Source of the DNA: Moorena producens 3L | GTDB taxonomy: Bacteria > Cyanobacteriota > Cyanobacteriia > Cyanobacteriales > Coleofasciculaceae | Direction: 5' to 3' | NCBI RefSeq assembly: GCF_000211815.1 | Contig: NZ_GL890828.1 | Span: forward strand, 28,767-92,766 | Length of the DNA stretch: 64,000 bases | Program-made: the position numbers and the translations under genes | In this document: positions 9,303 through 17,882 of the stretch, piece after piece | Layout of the letters: each line of letters begins with the position of its first letter | Numbering within the stretch: position 1 is the first letter of the stretch | Notes under the pieces: model-generated | Told to the model about the DNA's origin: nothing | The model's input: the letters and a program-made list of their open reading frames with translations, nothing else | Database searches by the model: none

Positions 9303-9348
9303 TGACACTCCCGACTCCCGACTCCCGACTCCCGACTACCGACTCCTA
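9303..9348. repeat. Tandem octamer-like repeat (cgactccc)
   Basis: Five copies of an 8-base unit close to gactcccg in the bioY-lspA spacer. Low-complexity spacer DNA with no visible function. Confidence 0.6.
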
Positions 9349-9394
9349 GTAAGTCCCTCACCCAATCAATAAATGCTATCATGACTAATGACTA

Positions 9395-9901
9395 ATGAAA
9401 AAAAACCGCCTGTGTTGGTTTGCTGCTGCTATTGGTCTGATTCTGGATCAGCTGACTAAATATTGGGTGGTGCAGAATTTTGAATTGGAAGAGACTCTAC
9501 CCCTGTGGCAAGGGGTGTTTCACTTTACCTATTTTACTAATACTGGTGCCGCTTTCAGTCTCTTTAGTGAAGACGGCAGCTGGTTGCGCTGGCTGTCCTT
9601 AGCCGTCAGTCTTGGTTTAATCGCTCTAGCTTGGTTTGGACCAAAGCTGATTAGATTGGAACAGCTTGGTTATGGCTTCATACTGGGAGGAGCATTAGGG
9701 AATGGCATAGACCGTTTTTTCAACAGTTGTTTGGTAGATAACCAGACAGTAACGGGTTGCGTTGTGGATTTCCTCCATTTTCGGTTGATTAACTTCCCGG
9801 TATTTAATGTGGCCGATGTGTGTATCAACTTAGGTATTGTATGCTTGCTTATTGCAAGTTTTAAGCATCAATCTCCAAAATCTAGGGAGAGGGGACAATA
9901 A
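9395..9901 (+). CDS. lspA: Lipoprotein signal peptidase (signal peptidase II)
   Basis: Cuts the signal peptide from lipid-modified prolipoproteins in the inner membrane; Psb27 and PstS in this window are likely substrates. 168 residues, the usual length, with four hydrophobic segments. The family boxes are all present: LDQLTKYWV, FTNTGAAFSLF, GNGIDRF with catalytic Asp106, and VVDFLHFR...FNVAD with Asp141. ATG 9395 follows two short upstream ATGs and gives the expected N-terminus. Confidence 0.95.
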   Translation: MKKNRLCWFAAAIGLILDQLTKYWVVQNFELEETLPLWQGVFHFTYFTNTGAAFSLFSEDGSWLRWLSLAVSLGLIALAWFGPKLIRLEQLGYGFILGGALGNGIDRFFNSCLVDNQTVTGCVVDFLHFRLINFPVFNVADVCINLGIVCLLIASFKHQSPKSRERGQ

Positions 9902-10214
9902 CATAGTCATAACTTACAAGCCACAATACACAAGGGTTATGGCCAATCTGCTTCCATAATCCTGTGCCCTGTCTTCCCTCTGTGCCCCGTCTTTCCCTTA
10001 TTCGCCCTTTTCCTAACTTATTTGCCAAATCCGGATCGTGCTGGATTTGGTATTTTCGGCGTATCCCTGTATCCGAGCTCGATCCGTGCCTGCCCTATTC
10101 TCAAAAGTAACCAATAATCCTTTACTATTTATTCTCAATTAGAAAATTTTCTTGCAAGTGAGAGAAATAATTATTTAATATTGTCAATAATGGCTCGTTT
10201 TTGAGAGGGTTACC
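9902..10214. other. lspA-furA spacer with candidate Fur-type operator
   Basis: Gene-free spacer of 313 bases. Close to the fur start is an AT-rich dyad, aaataattattt (10165-10176), similar in style to Fur-family boxes and placed where autoregulation would act, 38 bases before the ATG. This is a weak match. Nothing else is recognised. Confidence 0.35.
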
Positions 10215-10721
10215 ATGGCTAACTATACAGCTGCTTCACTCAAGGCCGAACTCAATGCTCGAGGTTGGCGTATGACACCACAACGGGAGACCATTCTCCA
10301 CGTTTTCCAAAATTTACCGAGAGGAACCCATCTCAGTGCTGAGGAACTTCACGAATTGCTCGAGCAACGAGCAGAAGGAATCAGCTTATCTACTATTTAC
10401 CGTAGCGTTAAGTTAATGTCACGGATGGGCATCCTGCGGGAATTGGAGTTGGCAGAAGGGCATAAACATTATGAACTCAATCAGCCTTTTCCCCATCATC
10501 ACCATCATCTGGTGTGTATTCAGTGTAACCAGACCGTTGAATTCAAGAATGACTCAATCTTGAAACAAGGGATGAAGCAGGTGGAAAAAGAAGGCTTGCA
10601 GCTGATTGATTGCCAGCTGACCATTCATACCATTTGCCCAGAAGCCCTGCGCATGGGATGGCCTTCGGCTCTACCGAGTAATTGGCGTTGCTCTCGATCC
10701 ATTGCGATGCACGAACATTAG
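10215..10721 (+). CDS. furA: Fur-family ferric uptake regulator (FurA type) with a split second CXXC
   Basis: Iron-responsive repressor, 168 residues. The winged helix (LKAELNARGWRMTPQRETILHVF, ISLSTIYRSVKLM) and the metal/dimer region (HKHYELNQPFPHHHHHLVC) closely follow cyanobacterial FurA rather than Zur or PerR. The first redox motif is Cys101-IQ-Cys104, and Cys133 is present. In FurA as I remember it the second motif is CPxCQR at 141-144. Here Cys141-Pro-Glu is followed by 15 extra residues (144-158, bases 10644-10688) before Cys159-Ser-Arg-Ser. Removing them restores a normal length of 153. The start has GAGAGG upstream. Identity is secure; whether redox and heme functions survive is open. 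Confidence 0.9.
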   Translation: MANYTAASLKAELNARGWRMTPQRETILHVFQNLPRGTHLSAEELHELLEQRAEGISLSTIYRSVKLMSRMGILRELELAEGHKHYELNQPFPHHHHHLVCIQCNQTVEFKNDSILKQGMKQVEKEGLQLIDCQLTIHTICPEALRMGWPSALPSNWRCSRSIAMHEH

Positions 10722-10744
10722 TTTTGTGAGTGGTTGTCGTTTTG

Positions 10745-11764
10745 TCAATGAACTAAATGACAAGCAACATAATGTCCTCTACCTGCATCTTTAAACTCTG
10801 GTTCTGGGTCTTGCCGACAAGTATCCATTACCATAGGACAGCGAGTGTGAAACCGACAACCTTTGGGGGGATTGCTGGGGCTGGGTACATCACCTGTTAG
10901 GATAATACGTTCCCGTTGACGCTCAAGTTCAGGGTCAGGAATTGGTACGGCTGAGATTAATGCTTGGGTATAGGGATGCAAGGGGTTCTCATATAAACAG
11001 ACGCGATCTGCGAGTTCTACTATTTTGCCTAGGTACATTACTGCCACCCGGTCAGAAATGTGGCGCACTATACTTAAATCGTGAGCAATAAATAGATAAG
11101 TTAAGCCCATATCTGCTTGCAACGACTGCATCAAGTTAACGACTTGGGCTTGAATGGATACATCTAAAGCAGCAATCGGTTCATCACATACTATAAAGTC
11201 AGGGTTTAAAGCTAAGGCGCGAGCAATCACAATCCGCTGACGCTGACCCCCAGAGAATTCGTGGGGATAGCGATTGATAAACTGGGGATTGAGTCCTACC
11301 ACCTCTAGTAAGGACTGGACTCGTTCTTGTTTTTGTTTACCGATGGCTAACCCATGGATTTGCAGGGGTTCACCGACAATACTTCCTACGGTCATCCTGG
11401 GATTGAGAGAAGCATAGGGGTCTTGAAAAATCATTTGCATCCGGCGGCGCATCTGGCGCAGGGATTCAGCCTCTAGCTGGGTTAGGTCGATATTTTCAAA
11501 GTAAACATGACCAGCTGTCGGACGGTATAGTTGTAGGATCGCTCGTCCGGTGGTACTTTTGCCACAGCCAGATTCTCCTACTAAGCCTAAAGTTTCGCCA
11601 CGGTTGATATCGAAGTTGAGTCCATCAACAGCTTTGATGGAGCCAATTTGCTTTTGCCAGATGATTCCTTGGGTGATGGGGAAGTGCATCTGTAGGTTTT
11701 CTATGTGTAAGAGACTTTTGTTTTGTGGGTTGGGCTTGGGGTTGTCTAGCTGTGGTGCTGTCAT
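10745..11764 (-). CDS. Oligopeptide/dipeptide ABC transporter ATPase (OppF/DppF type)
   Basis: Cytoplasmic ATPase for a peptide-type importer, 339 residues. Walker A GESGCGKST, then IFQDPYASLNPRMTV (the Q-loop form typical of OppF/DppF), signature SGGQRQR, Walker B FIVCDEPIAALD, and a C-terminal oligopeptide domain with GCRFHTRCPMVMDTCR, whose cysteines bind an iron-sulfur cluster in relatives. No permease or binding protein is next to it, so the transporter is encoded at scattered sites. It converges on fur with 23 bases between stops. Confidence 0.88.
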   Translation of the reverse strand: MTAPQLDNPKPNPQNKSLLHIENLQMHFPITQGIIWQKQIGSIKAVDGLNFDINRGETLGLVGESGCGKSTTGRAILQLYRPTAGHVYFENIDLTQLEAESLRQMRRRMQMIFQDPYASLNPRMTVGSIVGEPLQIHGLAIGKQKQERVQSLLEVVGLNPQFINRYPHEFSGGQRQRIVIARALALNPDFIVCDEPIAALDVSIQAQVVNLMQSLQADMGLTYLFIAHDLSIVRHISDRVAVMYLGKIVELADRVCLYENPLHPYTQALISAVPIPDPELERQRERIILTGDVPSPSNPPKGCRFHTRCPMVMDTCRQDPEPEFKDAGRGHYVACHLVH

Positions 11765-11847
11765 GTGATTGTTTAATGCTTAATCGCAATCATATTAGCC
11801 GTTCACATGCCATTGCTTTAATGTTTGACAACACCAACTTGTCTTGA

Positions 11848-12462
11848 TTAAGGATTACCAGAGTCAGGCATAGCATGGGTAGACAGTAACTCGTTAACGT
11901 AGCGCCGAATTACAATCTGCTGCTGGTCAGGGCTAAGGCGTTTGGCTTGAATCAGGGAGTCGAGGCTAACCCCATTGACCAGGGCTAACAGGGCGTTGGC
12001 TTCTAACTCTGGCTCTATGTTAGGTCGAATCAGTTTGGCTGACTGTAGAGCTTTCAACTCTTGAATAATCACCTGACGGAGCTGAGCAGCACTATGTTGA
12101 TGCTCAGCCATCAGGGATTCTCGTCCAATGGCATACCCCAAAAAGGCCACCCAGACCTTGAGAATATCTTGCCGTTCAGTGTCTAGTGGCAAAAACGCAG
12201 ATAGCATTTCTACCAGTCGATCGACTCCCCTAGCGTGCTCTGTTGCAGCCTGCATGGTTTTTTGCAGACGCTGAGTTACTTGATTAAGGGCAAACAGAAT
12301 AAGCTCCTGCTTATCTCGAAAGTGGTGAGTAACAACTCCGGTGGTGCAACCCAGCTCTTGGGCGATCGCGCGCATACTGGTGCGATCTAACCCCTCTCGG
12401 ACAATAACTCGCCAGGCGGCTTCAGAAACTTCAAGGCGGCGATCCTGTTGGGACATGAGCAT
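11848..12462 (-). CDS. TetR/AcrR-family transcriptional regulator
   Basis: 204 residues. The N-terminal helix-turn-helix is clear: AAWRVIVREGLDRTSMRAIAQELGCTTGVVTHHFRDKQELILFAL. The C-terminal ligand domain resembles BetI-like members (DILKVWVAFLGYAIGRESLMAEH). Starts at 12462 and 12456 are both possible. It is divergent from the membrane protein at 12694, and two matching palindromes lie just before that gene, so it probably represses its neighbour and perhaps itself. The ligand is unknown. Confidence 0.85.
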   Translation of the reverse strand: MLMSQQDRRLEVSEAAWRVIVREGLDRTSMRAIAQELGCTTGVVTHHFRDKQELILFALNQVTQRLQKTMQAATEHARGVDRLVEMLSAFLPLDTERQDILKVWVAFLGYAIGRESLMAEHQHSAAQLRQVIIQELKALQSAKLIRPNIEPELEANALLALVNGVSLDSLIQAKRLSPDQQQIVIRRYVNELLSTHAMPDSGNP

Positions 12463-12472
12463 TAAAGGGAAC

Positions 12473-12580
12473 TATAGCAGAAGTCAGAAGTCAGAAGTCA
12501 GAAGTCAGAAGTAAAACTATTGCGCTTACAAAGGGTGTGAGACTAATGTCGATGTCCTAACTGCCCTGGCGACTGCTATA
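12473..12580 (+). repeat. TATAGCAG-ended inverted repeat element, copy 1
   Basis: A 108-base element bounded by TATAGCAG and CTGCTATA. Inside are tandem agaagtc heptamers, then ttgcgcttacaaagggt and cctaactgccctggcgactg. The same core and ends recur at 43376-43481, 47469-47758 and 48161-48267. It has the form of a non-autonomous MITE. The TA at each end suggests a TA target as in IS630/mariner elements; that is inference. Confidence 0.75.
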
Positions 12581-12643
12581 ACCAGATAACACCAGATATA
12601 AAGTGGGACATAAACAAAGTCTCAATGCCTATTGACAGCTTAT

Positions 12644-12682
12644 CATAACAGTTGTTATATTGTTAGCATAACAACTGTTATG
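12644..12682. promoter_or_regulatory. Twin palindromic operators for the TetR regulator
   Basis: Two 14-base palindromes, ATAACA-GT-TGTTAT at 12645-12658 and ATAACA-AC-TGTTAT at 12668-12681, are centred 23 bases apart. The second ends right at the GAGG ribosome binding site of the gene at 12694. This is the size and symmetry of TetR operators, and the spacing is about two helical turns. Confidence 0.8.
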
Positions 12683-12693
12683 AGGTTAAGCTA

Positions 12694-13290
12694 ATGCACT
12701 CTGAGCTGACTTGTCCCTCCCCTCGCTCTGGTCTCAAAGGTTGGCTTGATCGCTTCACCGGACCAGGGGCAACCCAAGCTGAGTTGCTGATACAATTTGT
12801 GCCGTCGCTGGTGGCTTTGGTAGCAGCTCCAACCTACGCGCTGACCCTCCCAATACAGTGGAGCCCGTTGCAATTAGGACTGATTGCTGTTCTTGGCCTT
12901 GATTTAGTGGGGGGTCTCCTCACCAATGCCACTTCCACCGCTAAGGGTTGGTATCACCGACCGGAACAGGGTTGGCAGCAGCATTTAGGATTTGTGTCTG
13001 TTCATGTGATCCATGTCTTGTTAGTGGCGCTGCTATTTCGTGGGGGAGATTGGGGGTTCTTGATCGGTGTGTCCAGCTACCTGTTGGGGGCATCAGTGTT
13101 GATTTTGCGGTCTCCCCTCTATCTTCAACGTCCAGTAGCCCTAGGGCTTTACGGGTTAGGGCTGTTGGGCGATCGCTATCTATTTTCCCCAATGCCTGGT
13201 TTGGAATGGTTTCTCCCTTTGTTTTTTCTAAAAATATTAGTCAGTCATTTGCTTAAGGAAACCCCTTATCGCCCTAGGGAAACGCGATAA
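12694..13290 (+). CDS. Membrane protein of unknown function, probable TetR target
   Basis: 198 residues, not recognised. A hydrophilic N-terminus (about 25 residues, GLKGWLDRFTGPGATQAELL) is followed by about five hydrophobic segments, among them LIAVLGLDLVGGLLTNATSTAKGWYHR and VSVHVIHVLLVALLFRG. Histidines and an acidic residue in the membrane segments (HVIHV, LDLVGG) could bind a ligand or metal. ATG 12694 follows GAGG with 8 bases of spacing. Two palindromic operators directly upstream and the divergent TetR gene suggest inducible expression, possibly in efflux or lipid modification; this is only inference. Confidence 0.8.
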   Translation: MHSELTCPSPRSGLKGWLDRFTGPGATQAELLIQFVPSLVALVAAPTYALTLPIQWSPLQLGLIAVLGLDLVGGLLTNATSTAKGWYHRPEQGWQQHLGFVSVHVIHVLLVALLFRGGDWGFLIGVSSYLLGASVLILRSPLYLQRPVALGLYGLGLLGDRYLFSPMPGLEWFLPLFFLKILVSHLLKETPYRPRETR

Positions 13291-13351
13291 GATTTTCTGG
13301 TACTGATTTGTGGTGTTTGACAGGAATAATTCTAGTTGTGAGGTAATTACA

Positions 13352-13870
13352 ATGACAATAACTATTAGACATCTGGTATCTGCACTCTTGGTTTTATCTT
13401 TTGGATTGTTGGGGTCTCTAATTCCTGGTGGTTCAATTGAAACAAGGAGTTTCTCACACATTGACCCCTTGATATTGGGGGCATTTAATACCTTCTTAAC
13501 TTCCCTAGAGATAGTCAGCCTTTTAATTATTTACTTTATCTTCAAAGATTTAAAGTGGGCGTTCATTGTGTCTAGCTTATGTGCTATGTCCTATTTTATC
13601 GTATACGCCCTAGACTTAGGAACACTCTTTCCAGTTTCGCCAGATCCCATGCCTCAGGCGCTATTTGTAATTGAAGTATTGGGAATGATTGTTTCTCTTC
13701 CTTTACTATTTCTTTCTGTTCGCGGAGCTATGACGAGTAACACTAGTGGCAAGGAGCAAGTAATAGAAAGCAAACCCTATTCAAAGACGTTTGTATATTT
13801 CGCTTTCTTTTTGGTTATTGTTGGTGTTGGCATTATTACCTTTGCTACGAAATCGGCTATAGGTAGCTAA
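13352..13870 (+). CDS. Small integral membrane protein, unknown
   Basis: 172 residues with four hydrophobic segments: LVSALLVLSFGLLGSLIPGG, FLTSLEIVSLLIIYFIF, ALFVIEVLGMIVSLPLLFLSV and FVYFAFFLVIVGVGIITFA. ATG 13352 has GAGG 8 bases upstream; an earlier GTG at 13310 lacks a site. It starts 61 bases after the previous membrane protein and may be co-transcribed. I do not recognise the family. Confidence 0.7.
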   Translation: MTITIRHLVSALLVLSFGLLGSLIPGGSIETRSFSHIDPLILGAFNTFLTSLEIVSLLIIYFIFKDLKWAFIVSSLCAMSYFIVYALDLGTLFPVSPDPMPQALFVIEVLGMIVSLPLLFLSVRGAMTSNTSGKEQVIESKPYSKTFVYFAFFLVIVGVGIITFATKSAIGS

Positions 13871-14476
13871 CAGTGCCTAACATTCGTAAGTATTCAGCTG
13901 TCAGCTATCAGCTTTGTGGCACAGCGTCGAAGCCTGTACCAGGCTACGGTAACAGCTATCGTAAGCTATCAGCTATCAGCTATCAGCTATCAGCTATCAG
14001 CTTATGGCTTAGATCACAGCGTCGAAGCCTGTGCCACCCTACTTGAGGTGTTTTTGAATAAAATCAGCTGACCACTGACCACTGACGGCTGACGGCTGAA
14101 TGCTTACCAGCTATCAGCTTATGGGCATAGGGCAAGCTACACCGAACAGCTTTTGAATAACAAAAATAACCATTAGTTTAATCTGAGTTAAGGAAAGCTG
14201 ACCGCTGACTGCTGACCGCTGAATGCTTAAGAATTAGAAGGAATATGTTTGCTTTTTATATCAATCCTATGTTTACATCTCAAATAAAAATTATATAGCG
14301 TTTATCATAGCTATGAGGTACATTCAAGGTTCTTACCGCTGCTCCGTTCGCGTTTGGCCGTAGGCCACGCGGGGCGCGTTCGCGCAGCGTCTGGCAAAGC
14401 CAGTAAGCGTGGCCCACGGCCTTAGCTCCCTAAAACCCTAAGGGCGAGGTACCTCATCCGATTGAGAGTGCTATAT
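13871..14476. repeat. Heptamer and palindrome repeat field
   Basis: No gene seen. It holds runs of the heptamers agctatc and gctgacc/ggctgac (13890-14010, 14068-14115, 14190-14225). A block cacagcgtcgaagcctgtgcca plus cttgaggtg...ttttgaataa (14013-14059) recurs at 26191-26237. A GC-rich palindromic block of the cgcgttTGGCCgtaGGCCAcgcg type lies at 14340-14430. These are cyanobacterial short tandem and palindromic repeats. Confidence 0.75.
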
Positions 14477-16891
14477 ATGACAATGATATATCTAGAGCTA
14501 AACAATCAAGGTCAAGTACTTCGTTTTTCTCTTGAGAAAGGATTTTATCGATTAGGACGCGATCGCACTTGGTCAGATTTCGATATTCCTGAAACAGGCT
14601 GGACTATTGTCTCCCAACGCCATGCTTTTCTGCTTCAAGAGGGAGAGGATTATCGGATTTTTGATGGTGATGGGGCAAATCCAAGTACTAATGGACTATT
14701 TGTTAACCACACTCGCATCACTGATGGGTATCTTCTGAAACATGGCTTAGAGTTGACCATTGGACAAAATCCTCGGGATTACATTCGCCTCACTTACTTT
14801 AATCCTGCCCATAGTCAACCAAGGGTGACGCCAAATAAACGGCAGCTTTCCTTGGCAAGTGTGCAAAATTGGCCAGTGCAATTGGGTCGTTCTCCTAATC
14901 CTGAACTTTCCTACTGTTGGCCATTAGATGCACCGACAGTTTCCTCCCTTCACGCTACCCTTATCAAGATTTACGAAGGCAATTATCAGATTAATAATTA
15001 TAGCAGAAATGGTACCTTTATCAATGACAAGTTAATCCATAAACCAGTTTTACTTAAGGATGGGGATACGATTCGGATTGGTCCGTTTATATTACTGTTG
15101 AGGCAGGATACTTTAGAATTAGTTGACCAAGGTAATCAAATTCGGATTGATGCTGATAAATTGCTGCGCGAGGTTAATTATAAATTAGGCAAAAAACGCA
15201 CTATCCTGAATCACGTTTCTATGCCGATTGAACCTGGTCAGTTAGTGGCTTTGGTAGGAGGTAGTGGCACTGGTAAATCTACGTTACTGAAAACTCTATT
15301 AGGAATTGCACCAATTACTAAAGGTACTGTATTTATCAATGGCCAAGATTTGCGACAGCATTTTAATCAGTACCGCTCACAAATTGGCTATGTTCCCCAA
15401 GATGATATTGTGCATCGGGATTTAACTGTAAAAGAAGTATTAACCTATGCCTGTGAATTACGATTACCACCAGATACTGATGTGAAACAGGTGGTGAAGC
15501 AAACTTTGTCACAAGTCAAACTGGATTTTGTGAGAAACACGGTTGTGGGTAATCTGAGTGGGGGACAACGGAAACGAGTCAGTATTGCTGTGGAATTATT
15601 GGCTGATCCGAAACTGTTCTTTCTGGATGAACCTACTTCTGGTCTAGATCCAGGACTGGATAAGGAAATGATGCAGCTATTGCGAGAATTAGCGAATCAG
15701 GGACGAACTGTGGTGCTGGTGACTCATGCTACTGCGAATATTGACGTATGCGATCGCATTGCCTTTATGGGTCGGGGTGGACGGTTGTGTTACTTTGGTC
15801 CTCCCACAGAAGCGATGGACTTTTTTAAGATGCCATCTCCAGACTTAAGATACTTCCCTGATATTTACCTGAAGCTAGAGCAAGGGGAAACACCGGAGGA
15901 ACTTGAGCAGAATAGTGAACACTGGCATCAGCGGTTTCTCAGCTCACCTGGTTACAAGACCTACATTTCAGCACACCTCAGTCCTGGTCAAAGGTTGCTA
16001 TCGACCTCAATCCCTAGCAAAAGTGCTGGTATTCCTGTTTTCAAGCAACTCAAGCAACTGCTGTTGCTCAGTCAGCGCTATCTACAACTAGTAGTGCGGG
16101 ATATGCGAAGTCTTGCCCTAGCCTTACTAACTGCTCCGATTGGGATTAGTTTGATTATTCTGACGTTGTCAGGGAAAGACCCCTTAGCTCAACTGAAGTC
16201 TCCAGAGATAACCCAAGCACCTCTAGCGCTACGAGTATTGTTTATTTTTACCTGTGCTGCCCTGTGGGTTGGACTATCTAGTTCACTGCAAGAAATTGTG
16301 AAAGAGTCCAGTATTTATGCGAGAGAGCGACTGGTTAATTTAGGGTTATTTCCCTATCTCGGTTCCAAAGTACTGATTCGGTCTGGCTTAGCTATTTTAC
16401 AAACTATCTTGATTGTTACTATTGTGCTCTATGGGTTTAAGCCACCTACCTCTGAACTACTGGATTGGAAAATTGGCTTGGGAATCACTACTTTTTTAAC
16501 CATTATCGCTGCTACCAGTTTAGGTCTGATGGTATCGACATTGGTTAAAAATGAAAGTGAAGCCAATAATACTATACCATTGATTTTGCTACCCCAGATT
16601 ATTTTTTCTGGAGTTATTTTTAAACTAAAAGGATTAGCCAGTACACTATCTTGGCTGATGGTAAGTCGTTGGTCAATGGGAGCTTACGGTGCCCTGGTAA
16701 ATGTGAATAGCATGGTACCAGAACAGTCTTCCAGGTTTGGATTGAAGCTTCCTCCTCCTCCCTTTGAAGCAACACCCGTTTATGATGCCACCTGGCAAAA
16801 TTTGATTCTTAACTGGCTACTACTGTGCTTACACACCGGGGTTTATTTAATAATCGCCTTTAAATTACAGAAGCGGAAGGATATTTTATAG
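14477..16891 (+). CDS. FHA-domain ABC transporter, fused ATPase and ABC2 (ABCG-like) membrane domain
   Basis: 804 residues. Two N-terminal FHA modules are visible: GFYRLGRDRTWSDFDIPETGWTIVSQRHAFLL with FVNHTRITDGYLLKHG, and VQLGRSPNPELSYCWPLDAPTVSSLHATL with NYSRNGTFINDKLIHKPVLLKDGDTIRIG. FHA domains bind phosphothreonine, so phosphorylation may control transport. The ATPase follows (Walker A GGSGTGKST, signature LSGGQRKR, Walker B LFFLDEPTSGLD), then about six membrane segments in the last 250 residues (ABC2 type, as in ABCG half-transporters). The start is ATG 14477 with GAGAG 8 bases upstream; a TTG lies 15 bases earlier. The substrate is unknown. No kinase is adjacent. Confidence 0.88.
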   Translation: MTMIYLELNNQGQVLRFSLEKGFYRLGRDRTWSDFDIPETGWTIVSQRHAFLLQEGEDYRIFDGDGANPSTNGLFVNHTRITDGYLLKHGLELTIGQNPRDYIRLTYFNPAHSQPRVTPNKRQLSLASVQNWPVQLGRSPNPELSYCWPLDAPTVSSLHATLIKIYEGNYQINNYSRNGTFINDKLIHKPVLLKDGDTIRIGPFILLLRQDTLELVDQGNQIRIDADKLLREVNYKLGKKRTILNHVSMPIEPGQLVALVGGSGTGKSTLLKTLLGIAPITKGTVFINGQDLRQHFNQYRSQIGYVPQDDIVHRDLTVKEVLTYACELRLPPDTDVKQVVKQTLSQVKLDFVRNTVVGNLSGGQRKRVSIAVELLADPKLFFLDEPTSGLDPGLDKEMMQLLRELANQGRTVVLVTHATANIDVCDRIAFMGRGGRLCYFGPPTEAMDFFKMPSPDLRYFPDIYLKLEQGETPEELEQNSEHWHQRFLSSPGYKTYISAHLSPGQRLLSTSIPSKSAGIPVFKQLKQLLLLSQRYLQLVVRDMRSLALALLTAPIGISLIILTLSGKDPLAQLKSPEITQAPLALRVLFIFTCAALWVGLSSSLQEIVKESSIYARERLVNLGLFPYLGSKVLIRSGLAILQTILIVTIVLYGFKPPTSELLDWKIGLGITTFLTIIAATSLGLMVSTLVKNESEANNTIPLILLPQIIFSGVIFKLKGLASTLSWLMVSRWSMGAYGALVNVNSMVPEQSSRFGLKLPPPPFEATPVYDATWQNLILNWLLLCLHTGVYLIIAFKLQKRKDIL

Positions 16892-16898
16892 GAAATAT

Positions 16899-17246
16899 GT
16901 AGGGTGGGCAGTGCTTACTTTGATCATTGTCAGGTTTTAAATTAGTCTGAGGCACTGCCCACCAGAGAATTAATTTTATAGTTAATTTACTGTCGGTGGG
17001 CAGAGAAATATAGAGTAGATGTAGGGTGGGCAGTGCTTACTTTTAGGATAGTCAGGTTTTAAATTAGTCGGATGCACTGCCCACCCTACTATTAATCTGT
17101 CGGTGGGCAGTGCTTACTTTTAGGATTATCAGCTTTTTCAATTGGTTTTATGCACTGCCCACCCTACTATTAATCTGTCGGTGGGCAGTGCTTACTTTTT
17201 AGGATTATCAGCTTTTCAATTGGTTTTATGCACTGCCCACCCTACT
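16899..17246. repeat. Four tandem GGTGGGCA-ended inverted repeat elements
   Basis: Copies at 16899-16963, 17021-17090, 17102-17167 and 17180-17246. Each is about 65-70 bases, begins (gtag)ggtgggcagtgcttactt and ends gcactgcccacc(ctac). The ends pair, so each forms a long stem around an AT-rich core. Cores differ in pairs (gtcaggttttaaattagt versus atcagctttttcaattggt), which shows local duplication. Same end family as the elements at 20.5-23.2, 27.45, 35.1 and 59.07 kb. Confidence 0.85.
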
Positions 17247-17345
17247 ATTAATCTCTGATATTAACACAAAAAATCATCGGATATCTTTTCTTTCTAACCT
17301 CTCCACAATCTCCATATTTCGTAATAAAAAAAATTACTAAACCCC

Positions 17346-17374
17346 TTGACAATAAATTAATTTATAAATATATT
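17346..17374 (+). promoter_or_regulatory. Sigma-70-like promoter of the 77-residue small protein
   Basis: TTGACA at 17346-17351 and TATATT at 17369-17374 with a 17-base spacer, inside an AT-rich tract. The paralog at 43042 has a similar cTTGACC...AT-rich promoter at 42979-43008. The -10 match is imperfect. Confidence 0.55.
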
Positions 17375-17407
17375 AATAATATAAGCAGTTTCAAGGAGTC
17401 ATTACTG

Positions 17408-17641
17408 ATGACTAAAAACTTTCCACCTAACTCTGATGACAATATCACCCCTGAAAACGAAGGTCGTAAACGGAAGAAAGCCAAGCTCGTTTTGATCGGT
17501 TCTCCTGAAAAGGTTCGCAAAACAATTAATGCCATTTATTCCCTTAAGTATGCTTACCCAGACGAGTGGAGCACTCCCGAGCCTACTGGAAAACCGGGTG
17601 AGGTTATGACCTTTTTGATTCGATATTTTTACGTAGACTAG
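17408..17641 (+). CDS. Small conserved protein, paralog of the one at 43042
   Basis: 77 residues, not recognised. A hydrophilic, charged N-terminal third (NEGRKRKKAKL) precedes a core YSLKYAYPDEWSTPEPTGKPGEVMTFLIRYF. The core aligns with the 66-residue protein at 43042-43242 through YSLxYA, EW, EPT and PGEV. It has AAGGAG 9 bases before ATG 17408 and a good promoter, so it is very likely translated. There are no membrane segments, cysteines or signal peptide. It stands alone in repeat-rich DNA. A role as a small regulator or adaptor would be a guess. Confidence 0.75.
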   Translation: MTKNFPPNSDDNITPENEGRKRKKAKLVLIGSPEKVRKTINAIYSLKYAYPDEWSTPEPTGKPGEVMTFLIRYFYVD

Positions 17642-17652
17642 GATAGTAAATT

Positions 17653-17671
17653 GCCAGGGCAAAGCCCTGGC
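17653..17671 (+). terminator. Perfect GC-rich hairpin after the small protein gene
   Basis: GCCAGGGC-aaa-GCCCTGGC, 8-bp stem with a 3-base loop, 11 bases past the stop. No U-tract follows, so it may be a transcript end or processing structure. Confidence 0.45.
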
Positions 17672-17794
17672 GACTATGAATGGTGAACGTTTTTTGTGGA
17701 GGGATATAAATCAGGATGAAGGATGAGTTAGAATGTGGTTGCTTTCGAGCAGTTGCTGACTAATTCGATAAGAATGTATTAGTTCATCAGTAGC

Positions 17795-17882
17795 GATGCA
17801 GCGCGGTCTTGGGGAGGCAGCGCGGTCTTGGGGGTTTCCCCCATGAGCGACTGCCGTGGTCCCCCCCATGAGCGACTGCATC
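17795..17882. repeat. GATGCAG-ended inverted repeat element, copy 1
   Basis: Bounded by agcGATGCAG and CTGCATCaagaca. Inside are gcgcggtcttgggg duplicated, then a tGGGGGtttCCCCCatgagcgactg hairpin. Further copies lie at 26241-26331, 47485-47659, 49899-49987 and about 51313-51554. The copy at 47.5 kb is inserted into another repeat, so the family is or was mobile. Confidence 0.75.
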
